Source: Gigantopelta aegis (taxonomy: Eukaryota; Mollusca; Gastropoda; Neomphalida; Peltospiridae). Taken from it: a stretch of DNA of 64,000 bases. Of this stretch, positions 21,592-33,702 are shown in pieces; the first letter of the stretch is position 1, and each line of letters starts with the position of its first letter. A program made the position numbers and the translations under genes. Location: assembly GCF_016097555.1 (NCBI RefSeq), contig NC_054713.1, positions 2,311,025 to 2,375,024 of the forward strand, read 5' to 3'. Under the pieces are notes generated by a model, which was given only the letters and a program-made list of their open reading frames with translations, did no database searches and was not told the DNA's origin.

Positions 21592-22696
21592 CATATGCTT
21601 TTGGCATTCCCGGGACCATCTATTCCCGAGTCTTGTATTTGTAGAGGTGGTGAGGAGGCACACATTAAAGTGACTTCAGTATATAATATGAAACTATGGA
21701 AGAACATATTAATGTTTTGTAATAAACAATTTAAGATTCAACGATTATAAAACAGCAGGCGCTGTATATTATAATTTATAATCGTGTAACAAAAAAAATT
21801 AGAGGAAAGTATTTTTATTAGATCCATAAATTCATCAAATGCCGTACTCTGAATAAGGAATCTTGTGCCTTCAAGCATGGTTAATGTACAAACCTGTAAC
21901 ATATTTGATAAAGTTACAATAGAGTGAAACGGGGAAATGGCCTCGAAAAATAGACTAGAGCTCGTCTCCATAACCGGTACTTCTGAACTTTAACTGGCCC
22001 TAAGTACGTTGGGGTTTTTTAGTTTCGAGCCGACGAGCCGACGAGAATCACATTGTAAGTAATGTGTATTTAACGATTAAGAAACAATTCTATATATAAG
22101 CCGAAAAGATTTTACACTGCCTAAAAACTAAAGTCGGTGCCTTTAAGAAATTCAAAAATTCCATTCTCTCCTTGGAGACTTCGCCAGGGGAGACAACTCT
22201 ACACGTTTGCCTCAAAGAGGTTATAGGTTCTCGCCTATATTAGGCTTTCAGTTTTGTGCTGAATGATTCTTTCAATTTTGGAAATGTCTGATAGCATCTC
22301 ACGCAGTCTTAACTCTTGTTATGGATTTCTTTTAAACCGAACTTGTACAAAAAATAATTAAAATATAAAAATAATAATCGTTTACCACTTGTAGGATGTT
22401 TTCGGTGTTGGGGTCAACATTTCAACATTTCAACATTTCAACATTTCAGATGTGTACATTAAAAACACATTTCAAACTTTGCATTTGTAAATCTGTATAA
22501 AGCTGTATTAAAGTGAGTATGTACATTGTACAAGTCATTAAAAAAAAACATTATCTATGTGTTGTTATAGTTTTTGACACCCTCCCCCTCCACATCCCTT
22601 CTCTCTGTTGACTGATGTTTACTACGTGTTCAGGTACGTGTGCAGGGTGAGGGCTTAGTGGGTCAAAACCCCTCCCTGTCAAACAAATATTATTAT
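21592..22696. other. Unassigned AT-rich stretch
   Basis: Contains a short 10 bp tandem repeat (CAACATTTCA, about four copies, 22414-22448). No gene is recognised. Confidence 0.35.
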
Positions 22697-22915
22697 TAAA
22701 TTATTTTCGTGCTTATATCCAATTAAGGTTCAAGCATGCTGTCCTCTGCACACATCTCAGCTATCTGGGCTGTCTGTCCAGGACTGTAGGTTAGTTGTTA
22801 ATTGTCAGTGGTTAGTGAGTCGTTAAACCTTGATCTGGGTGGAAGCCGGTACCGGCTGCGAACCCTGTACCTACCTTATGTCCGATGGCTTATCCACGAC
22901 GCCACAGAGGCCGGT
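22697..22915 (-). mobile_element. SINE family D (tRNA-like head, GCTTGAACC tail)
   Basis: In reverse it reads ACCGGCCTCTGTGGCGTCGT ... CAGCCCAGATAGCTGAGATG ... GCTTGAACCTTAATTGGATA. It matches the plus-strand copy at 42395-42655. Its tail resembles the 73 bp satellite monomer of 24.1-28.6 kb. Confidence 0.8.
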
Positions 22916-23020
22916 CAACAAATTTTATTTTTCCTCAATATATTTTCCGGTTGAGCATAACGCGACACCCAATAAATATCGGTAGCCACAGTCTAGACAC
23001 CCCCACACACACACCCTCAT

Positions 23021-23061
<41 letters not shown>

Positions 23062-23215
23062 CTCACCCTCGCCAACCCTCCCCCACACCCCACCCCCATG
23101 CAGGGCTGGTGTTTGTTACAGAGATCACATTATTTCGGATTTTTAATCGTCTGTAGAGTGTTTTCGGGTTTTTATAACTTTCATCTAACGTTTTCGGGTT
23201 TTAAACTTTTCATCT
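22916..23215. repeat. (CA)n microsatellite and flanks
   Basis: A CA run at about 23018-23060 lies in C-rich sequence. TCAATATATTTTCCGG nearby also occurs at about 31618, suggesting a shared dispersed repeat. Confidence 0.7.
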
Positions 23216-23527
23216 AAAGTTTGTTTCTTTGTTTTGTTTAACGACATCACTAGAGCACATTAATTTATTGATCATCGGCTAATGGATGTCAAACATCCGG
23301 TTATTTTGACATCTGGTCTCTGCATATTTTCATTAGTAGCAAGGGAACTTGGAAACAGGGAAATATGCACCATCCCACAGACATGATAGCACATACCACG
23401 GCCTTTGATATCCCAGTCGTGGTGCTCTGGAACGAGAAATAGCCCAATGGGCCTCAGACGGGGATCGATCCTAGACCGACCGCGCATGGAGCGTGCGCTG
23501 TACCACTGGGCTGCGTCTCGTCCCAAT
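23216..23527 (-). mobile_element. SINE, head type 1 with tail A, near full length
   Basis: It reads in reverse from tail A (TTGTTTTGTTTAACGACATC) through the central domain to GGGGATCGATCCTAGACCGA and CACTGGGCTGCGTC. Confidence 0.9.
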
Positions 23528-23674
23528 GTTTATCTCTGCTGGTATCTCAGCAAGTTATTAAGAAATGTGCTGGGGTGTTAAACTCGCTTTCCCTTCCTGT
23601 TTCCTATCCTATGACGCATTCTCGCTGCTGCTAAAAACAAATGGCGTGTATCCTTTAAGAAAACAAAAATCCGA

Positions 23675-23762
23675 AAATTGGTCCACCGACGAGCTTTGAT
23701 CCTGCGACTGAAGGAACTCGATAAAATGCTCTACTATACCCACTGAGCTACATCCCATCCGT
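23675..23762 (-). mobile_element. SINE head fragment (tRNA-like)
   Basis: In reverse, GGATGGGATGTAGCTCAGTG followed by an AGAGCA...CGCAGGATC segment resembles a tRNA-like SINE head with A and B box spacing. It lacks what is needed to call an intact tRNA. Confidence 0.5.
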
Positions 23763-23936
23763 TAATCTCTGGTATGGGCAAAAATGGTCATAGTCAAAGG
23801 GTTTTACGTGCATATTAAGAGCAAGCTGTGGTAGAGCACGCGTGTCATGTGCACAGGTATCGACTTCCGTCAGATCTTCCATCCAGGTCAGAAAATGGTG
23901 GGGTGGGGGGGGGGGGGGGGGTGGAGAGAGAGTTTG

Positions 23937-24090
23937 GTTTTGATGCTATTGCATTTGCAAATGTCCCGTAGGATTAGGTCCAAAAGGATAAAGGTTTTGT
24001 AATTTTCTGAGGTAAATTTGACGTATAATTTGGAACGGTTCGTCGATATTCAGTTGGAGCTATTTGACTGATTGGACTTAGTTGGTCGAA
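23937..24090 (+). repeat. Left inverted repeat flanking the 73 bp satellite
   Basis: It shares ATTTGCAAATGTCCCGTAGG and a later TTTGACGTATAATTTGGAAC (aligned to TTTGACGCATAATTTAGAAC) with the reverse complement of 28670-28822. Similarity is about 75-80 percent over about 150 bp by eye. Confidence 0.75.
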
Positions 24091-24099
24091 TGTTAGCGA

Positions 24100-27000
24100 T
24101 GGACAAACAGCCCAGGTGGCTGAGATATTGGTGGAGAACAGAGTGTTTGGATACTGATTGGCTATACGTATGGAGACAAATAGCACAGATGGCTGAGATA
24201 TTGGTGGAGAACAGTGTGTTTGGATCTTGATTGGCTATACGTATGGAGACAAATAGCCCAGATGACTGAGATACTGGTGGAGAACAGAGTGTTTGGATCT
24301 TGATTGGCTACGTATGGAGACAAACAGCCCAGGTGGCTGAGATACTGGTGGAGAACAGAATGTTTGGATCTTGATTGGCTATACGTATGGAGACAAACAG
24401 CCCAGGTGGCTGAGATACTGGTGGTGAACAGAGTGTTTGGATCCTGATTGGCAATACGTATGGAGACAAACAGCCCAGGTGGCTGAGATACTGGTGGAGA
24501 ACAGAGTGTTTGGATCTTGATTGGCTACGTATGGAGACAAACAGCCCAGGTGGCTGAGATACTGGTGGAGAACAGTGTTTGGATCTTGATTGGCTACGTA
24601 TGGAGACAAACAGCCCAGGTGGAGGAGATACTGGTGGAGAACAGAGTGTTTGGATCTTGATTGGCTATACGTATGGAGACAAACAGCCCAGGTGGCTGAG
24701 ATACTGGTGGAGAACAGTGTTTGGATCTTGAGACAAACAGCCCAGGTTGGCTACGTATGGAGACAAACAGCCCAGGTGGCTGAGATACTGGCGGAGAACA
24801 GAGTGTTTGGATCTTGATTGGCTATACGTATGGATACAAACAGCCCAGGTGGCTGAGATATTGGTGGAGAACAGAGTGTTTGGATCTTGATTGGCTATAC
24901 GTATGGAGACAAACAGCCCAGGTGGCTGAGATATTGGTGGAGAACAGAGTGTTTGGATCTTGATTGCCTATACGTATGGAGACAAACAGCCCAGGTGGCT
25001 GAGATACTGGTGGAGAACAGAGTGTTTGGATCTTGATTGGCTACGTATGGAGACAAACAGCCCAGGTGGCTGAGATACTGGTGGAGAACAGAGTGTTTGG
25101 ATCTTGATTGGCTATACGTATGGAGACAAACAGCCCAGGTGGCTGAGATATTGGTGGAGAACAGAGTGTTTGGATCTTGATTGGCTATACGTATGGATTC
25201 AAACAGCCCAGGTGGCTGAGATATGGTGGAGAACAGTGTTTGGATCTTGATTGGTGGGCTGAGATATTGGTGGAGAACAGAGTGTTTGGATCTTGATTGG
25301 CTATACGTATGGAGACAAACAGCCCAGGTGGCTGAGATATTGGTGGAGAACAGAGTGTTTGATTGATCTTGATTGGCTATACGTATGGAGACAAACAGCC
25401 CAGGTGGCTGAGATAACAGAGGTGGAGAACAGAGTGTTTGGATCTTGATTGGCTATACGTATGGAGACAAACAGCCCAGGTGGCTGAGATACTGGTGGAG
25501 AACAGAGTGTTTGGATCTTGATTGGCTATACGTATGGAGACAAACAGCCCAGGTGGCTGAGATACTGGTGGAGAACAGAGTGTTTGGATCTTGATTGGCT
25601 ATACGTATGGAGACAAACAGCCCAGGTGGCTGAGATACTGGTGGAGAACAGAGTGTTTGGATCTTGATTGGCTACGTATGGAGACAAACAGCCCAGGTGG
25701 CTGAGATACTGGTGGAGAACACAGTGTTTGGATCTTGATTGGCTATACGTATGGATACAAACAGCCCAGGTGGCTGAGATACTGGTGGAGAACAGAGTGT
25801 TTGGATCCTGATTGGCTATACGTATGGAGACAAACAGCCCAGGTGGCTGAGATACTGGTGGAGAACAGAGTGTTTGGATCCTGATTGGCTATACGTATGG
25901 AGACAAACAGCCCAGGTGGCTGAGATACTGGTGGAGAACAGAGTTTTTGGATCTTGATTGGCTATACGTATGAAGACAAACAGCCCAGGTGGCTGAGATA
26001 CTGGTGGAGAACAGAGTGTTTGGATCTTGATTGGCTATACGTATGGAGACAAACAGCCCAGGTGGCTGAGATACTGGTGGAGAACAGAGTGTTTGGATCT
26101 TGATTGGCTACGTATGGAGACAAACAGCCCAGGTGGCTGAGATACTGGTGGAGAACAGAGTGTTTGGATCCTGATTGGCTATACGTATGGAGACAAACAG
26201 CCCAGGTGGCTGAGATACTGGTGGAGAACAGAGTGTTTGGATCTTGATTGGCTACGTATGGAGACAAACAGCCCAGGTGGAGGAGATACTGGTGGAGAAC
26301 AGAGTGTTTGGATCTTGACTAGCTACGTATGGAGACAAACAGCCAAGGTGGCTGAGATACTGGTGGAGAACAGTGTTTGGATCTTGATTGGCTATACGTA
26401 TGGATACAAACAGCCCAGGTGGCTGAGATATTGGTGGAGAACAGAGTGTTTGGATCTTGATTGGCTGTACGTATGGAGACAAACAGCCCAGGTGGCTGAG
26501 ATATTGGTGGAGAACAGAGTGTTTGGATCTTGATTGGCTACGTATGGAGACAAACAGCCCAGGTGGCTGAGATACTGGTGGAGAACAGAATGTTTGGATC
26601 TTGATTGGCTATACGTATGGAGACAAACAGCCCAGGTGGCTGAGATACTGGTGGTGAACAGAGTGTTTGGATCCTGATTGGCAATACGTATGGAGACAAA
26701 CAGCCCAGGTGGCTGAGATACTGGTGGAGAACAGAGTGTTTGGATCCTGATTGGCTATACGTATGGAGACAAACAGCCCAGGTGGCTGAGATATTGGTGG
26801 AGAACAGAGTGTTTGGATCTTGATTGGCTATACGTATGGAGACAAACAGCCCAGGTGGCTGAGATACTGGTGGAGAACAGAGTGTTTGGATCTTGATTGG
26901 CTATACGTATGGAGACAAACAGCCCAGGTGGCTGAGATACTGGTGGAGAACAGAGTGTTTGGATCTTGATTGGCTATACGTATGGAGACAAACAGCCCAG

Positions 27001-28655
27001 GTGGCTGAGATACTGGTGGAGAACAGAGTGTTTGGATCTTGATTGGCTATACGTATGGAGACAAACAGCCCAGGTGGCTGAGATACTGGTGGAGAACAGA
27101 GTGTTTGGATCTTGATTGGCTATACGTATGGATACAAACAGCCCAGGTGGCTGAGATATTGGTGGAGAACAGAGTGTTTGGATCTTGATTGGCTATACGT
27201 ATGGAGACAAACAGCCCAGGTGGCTGAGATATTGGTGGAGAACAGAGTGTTTGGATCTTGATTGGCTATACGTATGGATTCAAACAGCCCAGGTGGCTGA
27301 GATATTGGTGGAGAACAGAGTGTTTGGATCTTGATTGGCTATACGTATGGAGACAAACAGCCCAGGTGGCTGAGATATTGGTGGAGAACAGAGTGTTTGG
27401 ATCTTGATTGGCTATACGTATGGAGACAAACAGCCCAGGTGGCTGAGATACTGGTGGAGAACAGTGTTTGGATCTTGATTGGCTATACGTATGGAGACAA
27501 ACAGCCCAGGTGGCTGAGATACTGGTGGAGAACAGAGTGTTTGGATCTTGATTGGCTACGTATGGAGACAAACAGCCCAGGTGGCTGAGATACTGGTGGA
27601 GAACAGAGTGTTTGGATCTTGATTGGCTATACGTATGGATACAAACAGCCCAGGTGGCTGAGATATTGGTGGAGAACAGAGTGTTTGGATCTTGATTGGC
27701 TATACGTATGGAGACAAACAGCCCAGGTGTCTGAGATACTGGTGGAGAACAGAGTGTTTGGATCCTGATTGGCTATACGTATGGAGACAAACAGCCCAGG
27801 TGGCTGAGATACTGGTGGAGAACAGAGTGTTTGGATCCTGATTGGCTATACGTATGGAGACAAACAGCCCAGGTGGCTGAGATACTGGTGGAGAACAGAA
27901 TGTTTGGATCTTGATTGGCTATACGTATGGAGACAAACAGCCCAGGTGGCTGAGATACTGGTGGAGAACAGAGTGTTTGGATCCTGATTGGCTATACGTA
28001 TGAAGACAAACAGCCCAGGTGGCTGAGATACTGGTGGAGAACAGAGTTTTTGGATCTTGATTGGCTATACGTATGAAGACAAACAGCCCAGGTGGCTGAG
28101 ATACTGGTGGAGAACAGAGTGTTTGGATCTTGATTGGCTACGTATGGAGACAAACAGCCCAGGTGGCTGAGATACTGGTGGAGAACAGAGTGTTTGGATC
28201 CTGATTGGCTATACGTATGAAGACAAACAGCCCAGGTGGCTGAGATACTGGTGGAGAACAGAGTTTTTGGATCTTGATTGGCTATACGTATGAAGACAAA
28301 CAGCCCAGGTGGCTGAGATACTGGTGGAGAACAGAGTGTTTGGATCTTGATTGGCTATACGTATGGAGACAAACAGCCCAGGTGGCTGAGATATTGGTGG
28401 AGAACAGAGTGTTTGGATCTTGATTGGCTACGTATGGAGACAAACAGCCCAGGTGGCTGAGATACTGGTGGAGAACAGAGTGTTTGGATCTTGATTGGCT
28501 ACGTATGGAGACAAACAGCCCAGGTGGCTGAGATACTGGTGGAGAACAGAGTGTTTGGATCTTGACTAGCTACGTATGGAGACAAACAGCCCAGGTGGCT
28601 GAGATACTGGTGGAGAACAGAGTGTTTGGATCTTGATTGGCTATACGTATGGATA
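24100..28655. repeat. Satellite, 73 bp unit, about 62 copies
   Basis: The unit includes ACAAACAGCCCAGGTGGCTG, AGATACTGGTGGAGAACAGA and GTTTGGATCTTGATTGGCTA, then TACGTATGGAG. Variants of 70-71 bp lack ATA or AG. Blocks recur at long range: CTTGACTAGC at about 26315 and 28562, and ATGAAGACAAAC at about 25969, 28010, 28073, 28217 and 28289. Short frames across it are not coding. Confidence 0.95.
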
Positions 28656-28667
28656 TAAACTGAACGT

Positions 28668-28824
28668 AAACTGAACCCACCCGGTTAGCTCCATTTTCAA
28701 TTTTGATGAACTGTTCTAAATTATGCGTCAAAATTACCTTCAAGAAATCACGCAACATTTTCTATTTGGCTTTAATCCTACGGGACATTTGCAAATTCAA
28801 TATAATAGCACCAAAATATACCCT
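28668..28824 (-). repeat. Right inverted repeat flanking the 73 bp satellite
   Basis: CCTACGGGACATTTGCAAAT and GCGTCAAAATTACC are the reverse complements of matching parts of 23937-24090. With that repeat it brackets the satellite like the termini of one mobile unit. Confidence 0.75.
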
Positions 28825-28829
28825 CGCCC

Positions 28830-29040
28830 GCTACTGACCCTGGTCGGGCTGCTTGTGGTCCCTTGCACTTGCTAGCGCGGGCGGTCTCCTCCCACCCATC
28901 CCAAACCCGCTCCTGTCATGGACGGAGGAGTCGGCATGGGCCTATACCTGCGCCCATGACAGGTGAACGCTACAACAGCTTGCTCTGAATGTGCATGTTA
29001 AAACCTATGACCTGACCTGACCTGACCTGACCTGACCTGA
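28830..29040 (+). repeat. Interspersed repeat with (CCTGA)n tail
   Basis: A GC-rich body (CCCATGACAGGTGAACGCTA) ends in a CCTGA pentamer repeated about six times to 29040. The short simple tail suggests a truncated retroposon; the class is uncertain. Confidence 0.5.
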
Positions 29041-29094
29041 CGGATCCGTACACGGGATTTATATTGCTATGGTGGTTGACGTATACTACCCTGG

Positions 29095-29544
29095 GGTAAC
29101 CAGTCAATTCGTACCATGGTCATTTCGTACCATAGTCATTGCGTACCCAATTTTACCATTTTGTACCAAAGTCATTTCGTACCTTGGTCATTTTGTATCA
29201 TAGTTATTTGGTCATTTCGTACCCAAGTCATTTCGTACTGTGGTTATTTCGTACCATGTCTGTTTGGTCATTTCGTACCAAAGTCATTTCGTACCTCAAT
29301 CATTTATTGTGCAGCTTAGTTGAATGATAGATAGTAAAATGTCGAATTACTGGTTTATAAAATAAACACTAGACTAACATTAGATGGTAAACAGTAGGTA
29401 CGAAATGGCTATGGTACGAAATGACTGTGGTACGAAATGACCAAAGCACTATGGTACGAAACGACTATGGTACGAAATGTCTATGATATGAAATGACCAT
29501 AAACTATGGTACGAAATGATTTTGGTACGAAATTACTAGTAACC
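29095..29544. mobile_element. GGTACGAAATGAC iteron element, copy 1 (9 bp target duplication)
   Basis: Flanked by CTACCCTGG at 29086-29094 and 29545-29553. The ends are inverted (GGTAACCAGT / ACTAGTAACC). The left arm carries about a dozen GTCATTTCGTACC motifs and the right arm about eight in the opposite orientation (GGTACGAAATGAC). No coding capacity. Confidence 0.85.
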
Positions 29545-29606
29545 CTACCCTGGTACTATATAAGAAACGGTTATCGACCCCATATAGTATCGTGCATATT
29601 ACATGG

Positions 29607-30486
29607 GAATCATAGTCATTTCGTACCCTAGTCATATCGTACCACCCATTTCGTATCATGCTGCCTGGTCATTTCGTACCCTAGTCATTTCCTACCATTT
29701 CAAAAAGTCATTTCGTACCCTAGTCATTTCGTACCGTTGTCATTTCGTACCATTGTGAAAAGTCATTTCGTACCCCAGTTATTTCGTACCTAAGTCATTT
29801 TGTACCATAGTCATGTCATACCAGTATACAGAAAACGAATCGAATTGTTTTGTTATTTTAAAACTTTATTAGGTCAGTTTGAAATCCAGAACACGATATT
29901 GTGCAGCATATCGTTATTGATAACCATAATACCTGTCAACTGTTATTTCTATTTTACCTGACAAGAGCCGTATTTGGTATTTACTACAAACTGCCAACTT
30001 TGATTTTTTGTGAAATGGCTCCAGATAATTAGTCTAACTTTCAAAAACAACAAAACAACCTAATGGACCATGTTTATACAAAGTGGCAATAATGTTTTGT
30101 CTTTTGCTCATAAAATATTCATTAAATTAACCACAAATCTGTTTCAGTGTATGGTACGAAATGACTTGATTTTTTTTTAGGGACAAGATTAAATGGGTAA
30201 TGATTTATAAAGTCAAAACAAAGTCAGTTGCAGGTGGTGTTTGCTTCTTATAGATGTAATTTAATGTTATTTTGTAAAAGACACTACTGGGGTGATTGTT
30301 ATAAATTGTTATGCCATATGGTACGAAATGACATTTTACAATGGTACGAAATTACCAGGGTACAAAATGACCATGGTACGAAATAACGTTTTGTAATGGT
30401 ACGAAATGACTAGGGTATGAAACGACCAAATTAAGTACGAAATGACTATGGTACGAAATGACCATGGTACGAAGTGACTAGCAACC
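29607..30486. mobile_element. GGTACGAAATGAC iteron element, copy 2
   Basis: Flanked by TTACATGG at 29599-29606 and 30487-30494. The left arm (to about 29825) and right arm (from about 30150) carry the same motif in opposite orientation around a unique AT-rich centre of about 300 bp. The right end GACTAGCAACC matches that of copy 1. Confidence 0.8.
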
Positions 30487-30607
30487 TTACATGGCATGTT
30501 ACAGATTCGCTATTTTTCCATTTTCTTTCTTCTTTCTTTTTCTCTTTTCTTAAATATGATTTATGTTGCATGGAATGAAGTCTCCTGACGCGACTCGTTT
30601 GATATAA

Positions 30608-30751
30608 AAATGTATTTTGTTTAACGACACCGCTAGATCATGATATACATATTGACTTATTAATCATCGGCTACTGGATGTCAAACATGTGGTAATTTGA
30701 ATTTTGTTTTACAGAAAGGACGCTACATTTTCCCATTAGCAGCAAGGTACG
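30608..30751 (-). mobile_element. SINE tail A fragment
   Basis: TTGTTTAACGACACCGCTAG, ATCATCGGCTACTGGATGTC and TTAGCAGCAAGG are tail A and part of the centre in reverse. Confidence 0.8.
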
Positions 30752-31091
30752 ATTTCTAATGAAATTGTCTATTTATAAGTTAACTCTGGTCGTATTACTT
30801 TTATTCAAACAAACAAACAAACCTGGCACAAGTCCATTTAGCACTTAGTGTACACAGAGTGACCGGTCAGTGACGTCGTCGACGTTGTTATAAATGGAAA
30901 TCGCCGCAGTACAATAACAGTGGCTGCAGTGGGGAAGACACGTCCTAGAGTGACAATGGCACCAGTGTCTGATAACGCTGTTATTTCAATCGTATCATAT
31001 TTTAAGGTATTTCACTAAATGTTCTGAATAATAAATGGTAACACACCTCCTCTCCCCCGCGTATTTAGTGCATGTTATTATACTTGCATTT
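30752..31091. other. Unassigned stretch
   Basis: No recognisable gene or repeat. Confidence 0.3.
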
Positions 31092-31403
31092 GGGGCGGGA
31101 CGTAGTCCAGTGGTAAAGCGTCCGCCTGGTGCGCGGTCGGTCTAGGGTCGATCCCCATCGGTGGGCCCATTTGCGTTATTTCTCGCTCCAGCCAGTACAC
31201 CATGACTGGTATATCAAAGACCGTGATATGTGCTATCCTGTCTATGGGATGGTACATATAAAATATCTCTTGTTAATTGCGAAAACATTTAGCGGGTTTC
31301 CTTCTAAAACTATATGTCAAAATTACCAAACGTTTGATATCCAATAGCCGATGATTAATAAATCAATGTGCTCTAGTGGTGTCGTTAAACAAAACAAACT
31401 TTT
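31092..31403 (+). mobile_element. SINE, head type 1 with tail A, full length
   Basis: GGGACGTAGTCCAGTGGTAA head, GGGTCGATCCCCATCGG, full centre and tail A ending GTCGTTAAACAAAACAAACT. Confidence 0.92.
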
Positions 31404-32036
31404 ATATCCGCATTTCTCAATATCACTCTGTGTGAAATGGTTTGTGTTAAACGTCACTTCTTGGTGATATCGTCATCCGATTATTGAGAAACTTTACACC
31501 TATAATTACAGGCGCGTATGTGGGGGGTTTCGGGAGTCGAATATCTACCCAACAACCACCACGCCACCCACTCCACCCACAATCACACTCGCACTCACGC
31601 CAACGTGTTTTTGTTTTCAATATATTTTCCGGGGGAGCATGAATCGACCCCTCTACAAACTTCACTCGCCACAGATTACACCCACCCTCCCACCTCCCTC
31701 TAAAATTACTGCACACGTGCCTGAATTACTATAAGTCTTTAATAAAATGTATTCGTCTGTGGTCCATGACATAGTTAAACGCGGCTGTCAACTCCGTCTG
31801 TTAGAGGAACCACGCATTGCAACTTAGGTTTATAATTGCTACGTCGCCACGTGTTTGCATATTAAATCTAGTTATTTAAATAACAGTGGTAGGAGAGAGC
31901 GGTCTAACGGGGTGTTTACAAATTTAGAAAGCGGCTAAGTATTAAATAAATAATGTAACATCGGACGTTGTACAGTATCAAAGACCAAATAACACTTACC
32001 GCTTAATTACGGTTCTCCGACAGAGTGAATCTCTTT
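31404..32036. other. Unassigned stretch
   Basis: Includes TTCAATATATTTTCCGGGGG (about 31617) shared with about 22936. No gene is recognised. Confidence 0.3.
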
Positions 32037-32461
32037 GAAGGGACAGATCCTAGTTTCAACCCGTGAAAATTAACACGAAGTTTAGTTAAAGGGACAGATC
32101 CTAGTTTCAACCCGTGAAAATTAACACGAAGTTTAGTTAATCTACAAACCTGTAACACATTTGGAATAAGTTACGATTGAGTGACACATGAGTCTGTGAC
32201 TTTGAAATGGTGAAATATATAAAATAGATTAAAACTGGACTCCATACCTGTTATTTCTCAGACGCACGCGCGTTTTAAAAAATATTAGAAATGCATTTTG
32301 TGATATTAAAAACACTAGGATGACAAAAACCACTTCGAATGTACGGAAATGGATAATCTAAACAATAAAATTTAAGTAAAGTATGATTTCAGTTATCAAA
32401 AACGGCTCTAATAGTAAACAAATATGTCTTAGTGTTTAAAAAATAGGGAATGTCCCTTTAA
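32037..32461. mobile_element. MITE family 2 with 51 bp terminal duplication
   Basis: AGGGACAGATCCTAGTTTCA occurs twice at the left end, 51 bp apart. The right end GGAATGTCCCT is followed by TTAA. The internal order (CAAACCTGTAACACATTT, GCATTTTGTGATATT, TACGGAAATGGATAATCTAA) matches the copy at 60140-60700. Confidence 0.75.
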
Positions 32462-32966
32462 CAAGTACATTACTACACACATGTGTGTAACGTTTCAATA
32501 TATGTATCATCAAATGGTCGAATATATGATTAGGAACATCTGAGAAAGTCCATTTTTGGCACACACACACACACACACACCATCACTTGCAACTATAATA
32601 ACTGAATTCTCTGACCCAAAAAAACCCTAAATCCATGTGCTACTCAAAACAAATCATAAATGTGAAGTAGTAATATGACTTTATATATGTTGCTCATTAT
32701 ATATTCACAATGGCGGCTCTGGGGGTGACCTGAACAAGTTGTCAAAGTGCCATCAAAGATGTTCCCTTCTATTTAGATGATTATTCAAAGTTTAGACCAG
32801 GTCGTTTGCTTTCATCACTAAATTCCCACGGGAATACGCTTGCTCCCTGACTAACCTGTGGTGTGTGGGGAATGTTTCCTCATATTGACGAGGATAACGC
32901 AATCACTACAGGTAACAGTCGGCAACTTGGAACTTGGGGGAGTTTTACATGCTTATATACCACAAG
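32462..32966. other. Unassigned stretch with short (AC)n
   Basis: An AC run lies at about 32561-32580. Nothing else is recognised. Confidence 0.3.
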
Positions 32967-33286
32967 GAAGGAAGGAAATGTTTTATTTAACGACGCACTC
33001 AACACATTGTACTTACGGTTATATGGCGTCAGACATATGGTTAAGGACCACACAGATATTGAGAGAGGAAACCCGCTGTCGCCACTTCATGGGCTACTCT
33101 TTTCAATTAGCAGCAAGGGATCTTTTATATGCACCATCCCATAGACAGGATAACACATACCACGGCCTTTGATGTACCAGTCGTGGTGCACTGGCTGGAG
33201 AGAGAAATAGCGCAATGGGCCCACTGACGGGGATCGATCCCAAACCGACCGCGCATAAAGCGAGCGCTGTACCACTGGGCTACGGA
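32967..33286 (-). mobile_element. SINE, head type 1 with tail B, near full length
   Basis: It reads in reverse from AAATGTTTTATTTAACGACG through TATGCACCATCCCATAGACA to ACTGACGGGGATCGATCCCA and CCACTGGGCTACG. Confidence 0.92.
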
Positions 33287-33702
33287 ATTTGGAATAAAGA
33301 ATTTAGAAGTTAGATTGGAGACCTAAAGCCAAACAGGGACAGCTGATCCATTCTAATCATGTCTGGCAAAAACGTTTAAGTCCAAAAATAAAATTAGAGT
33401 GCTCGGCCAAAAAGGTTTTAAGGTGATTTGAGCTATTTAGACGGGATATCAATAATAAAGTGCGTCGGACTATTTATGAAAAAAAAAAAAAAACATAAAA
33501 TTTTGAAATACGGCCAAAACATGTTTAAGTCCGGATAAGCCCAGTTACCTGGAGGCGAAACAGTCGGGACGCTGCAAGTCAATACCTCGCCTCACCACCC
33601 CTCGACAAGATGGCTACATTCTGCGTCAAGACCTGAAACACCCATTCAGCAGGTCCCCTGAGACAGCTCGTCACACCATTGGAACTCAGCAACGACGCAT
33701 CA

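Noticed and set aside
28830..29040. Promoter-like GC-rich segment
   Set aside because: The (CCTGA)n tail and body look like an interspersed repeat, not a gene start.
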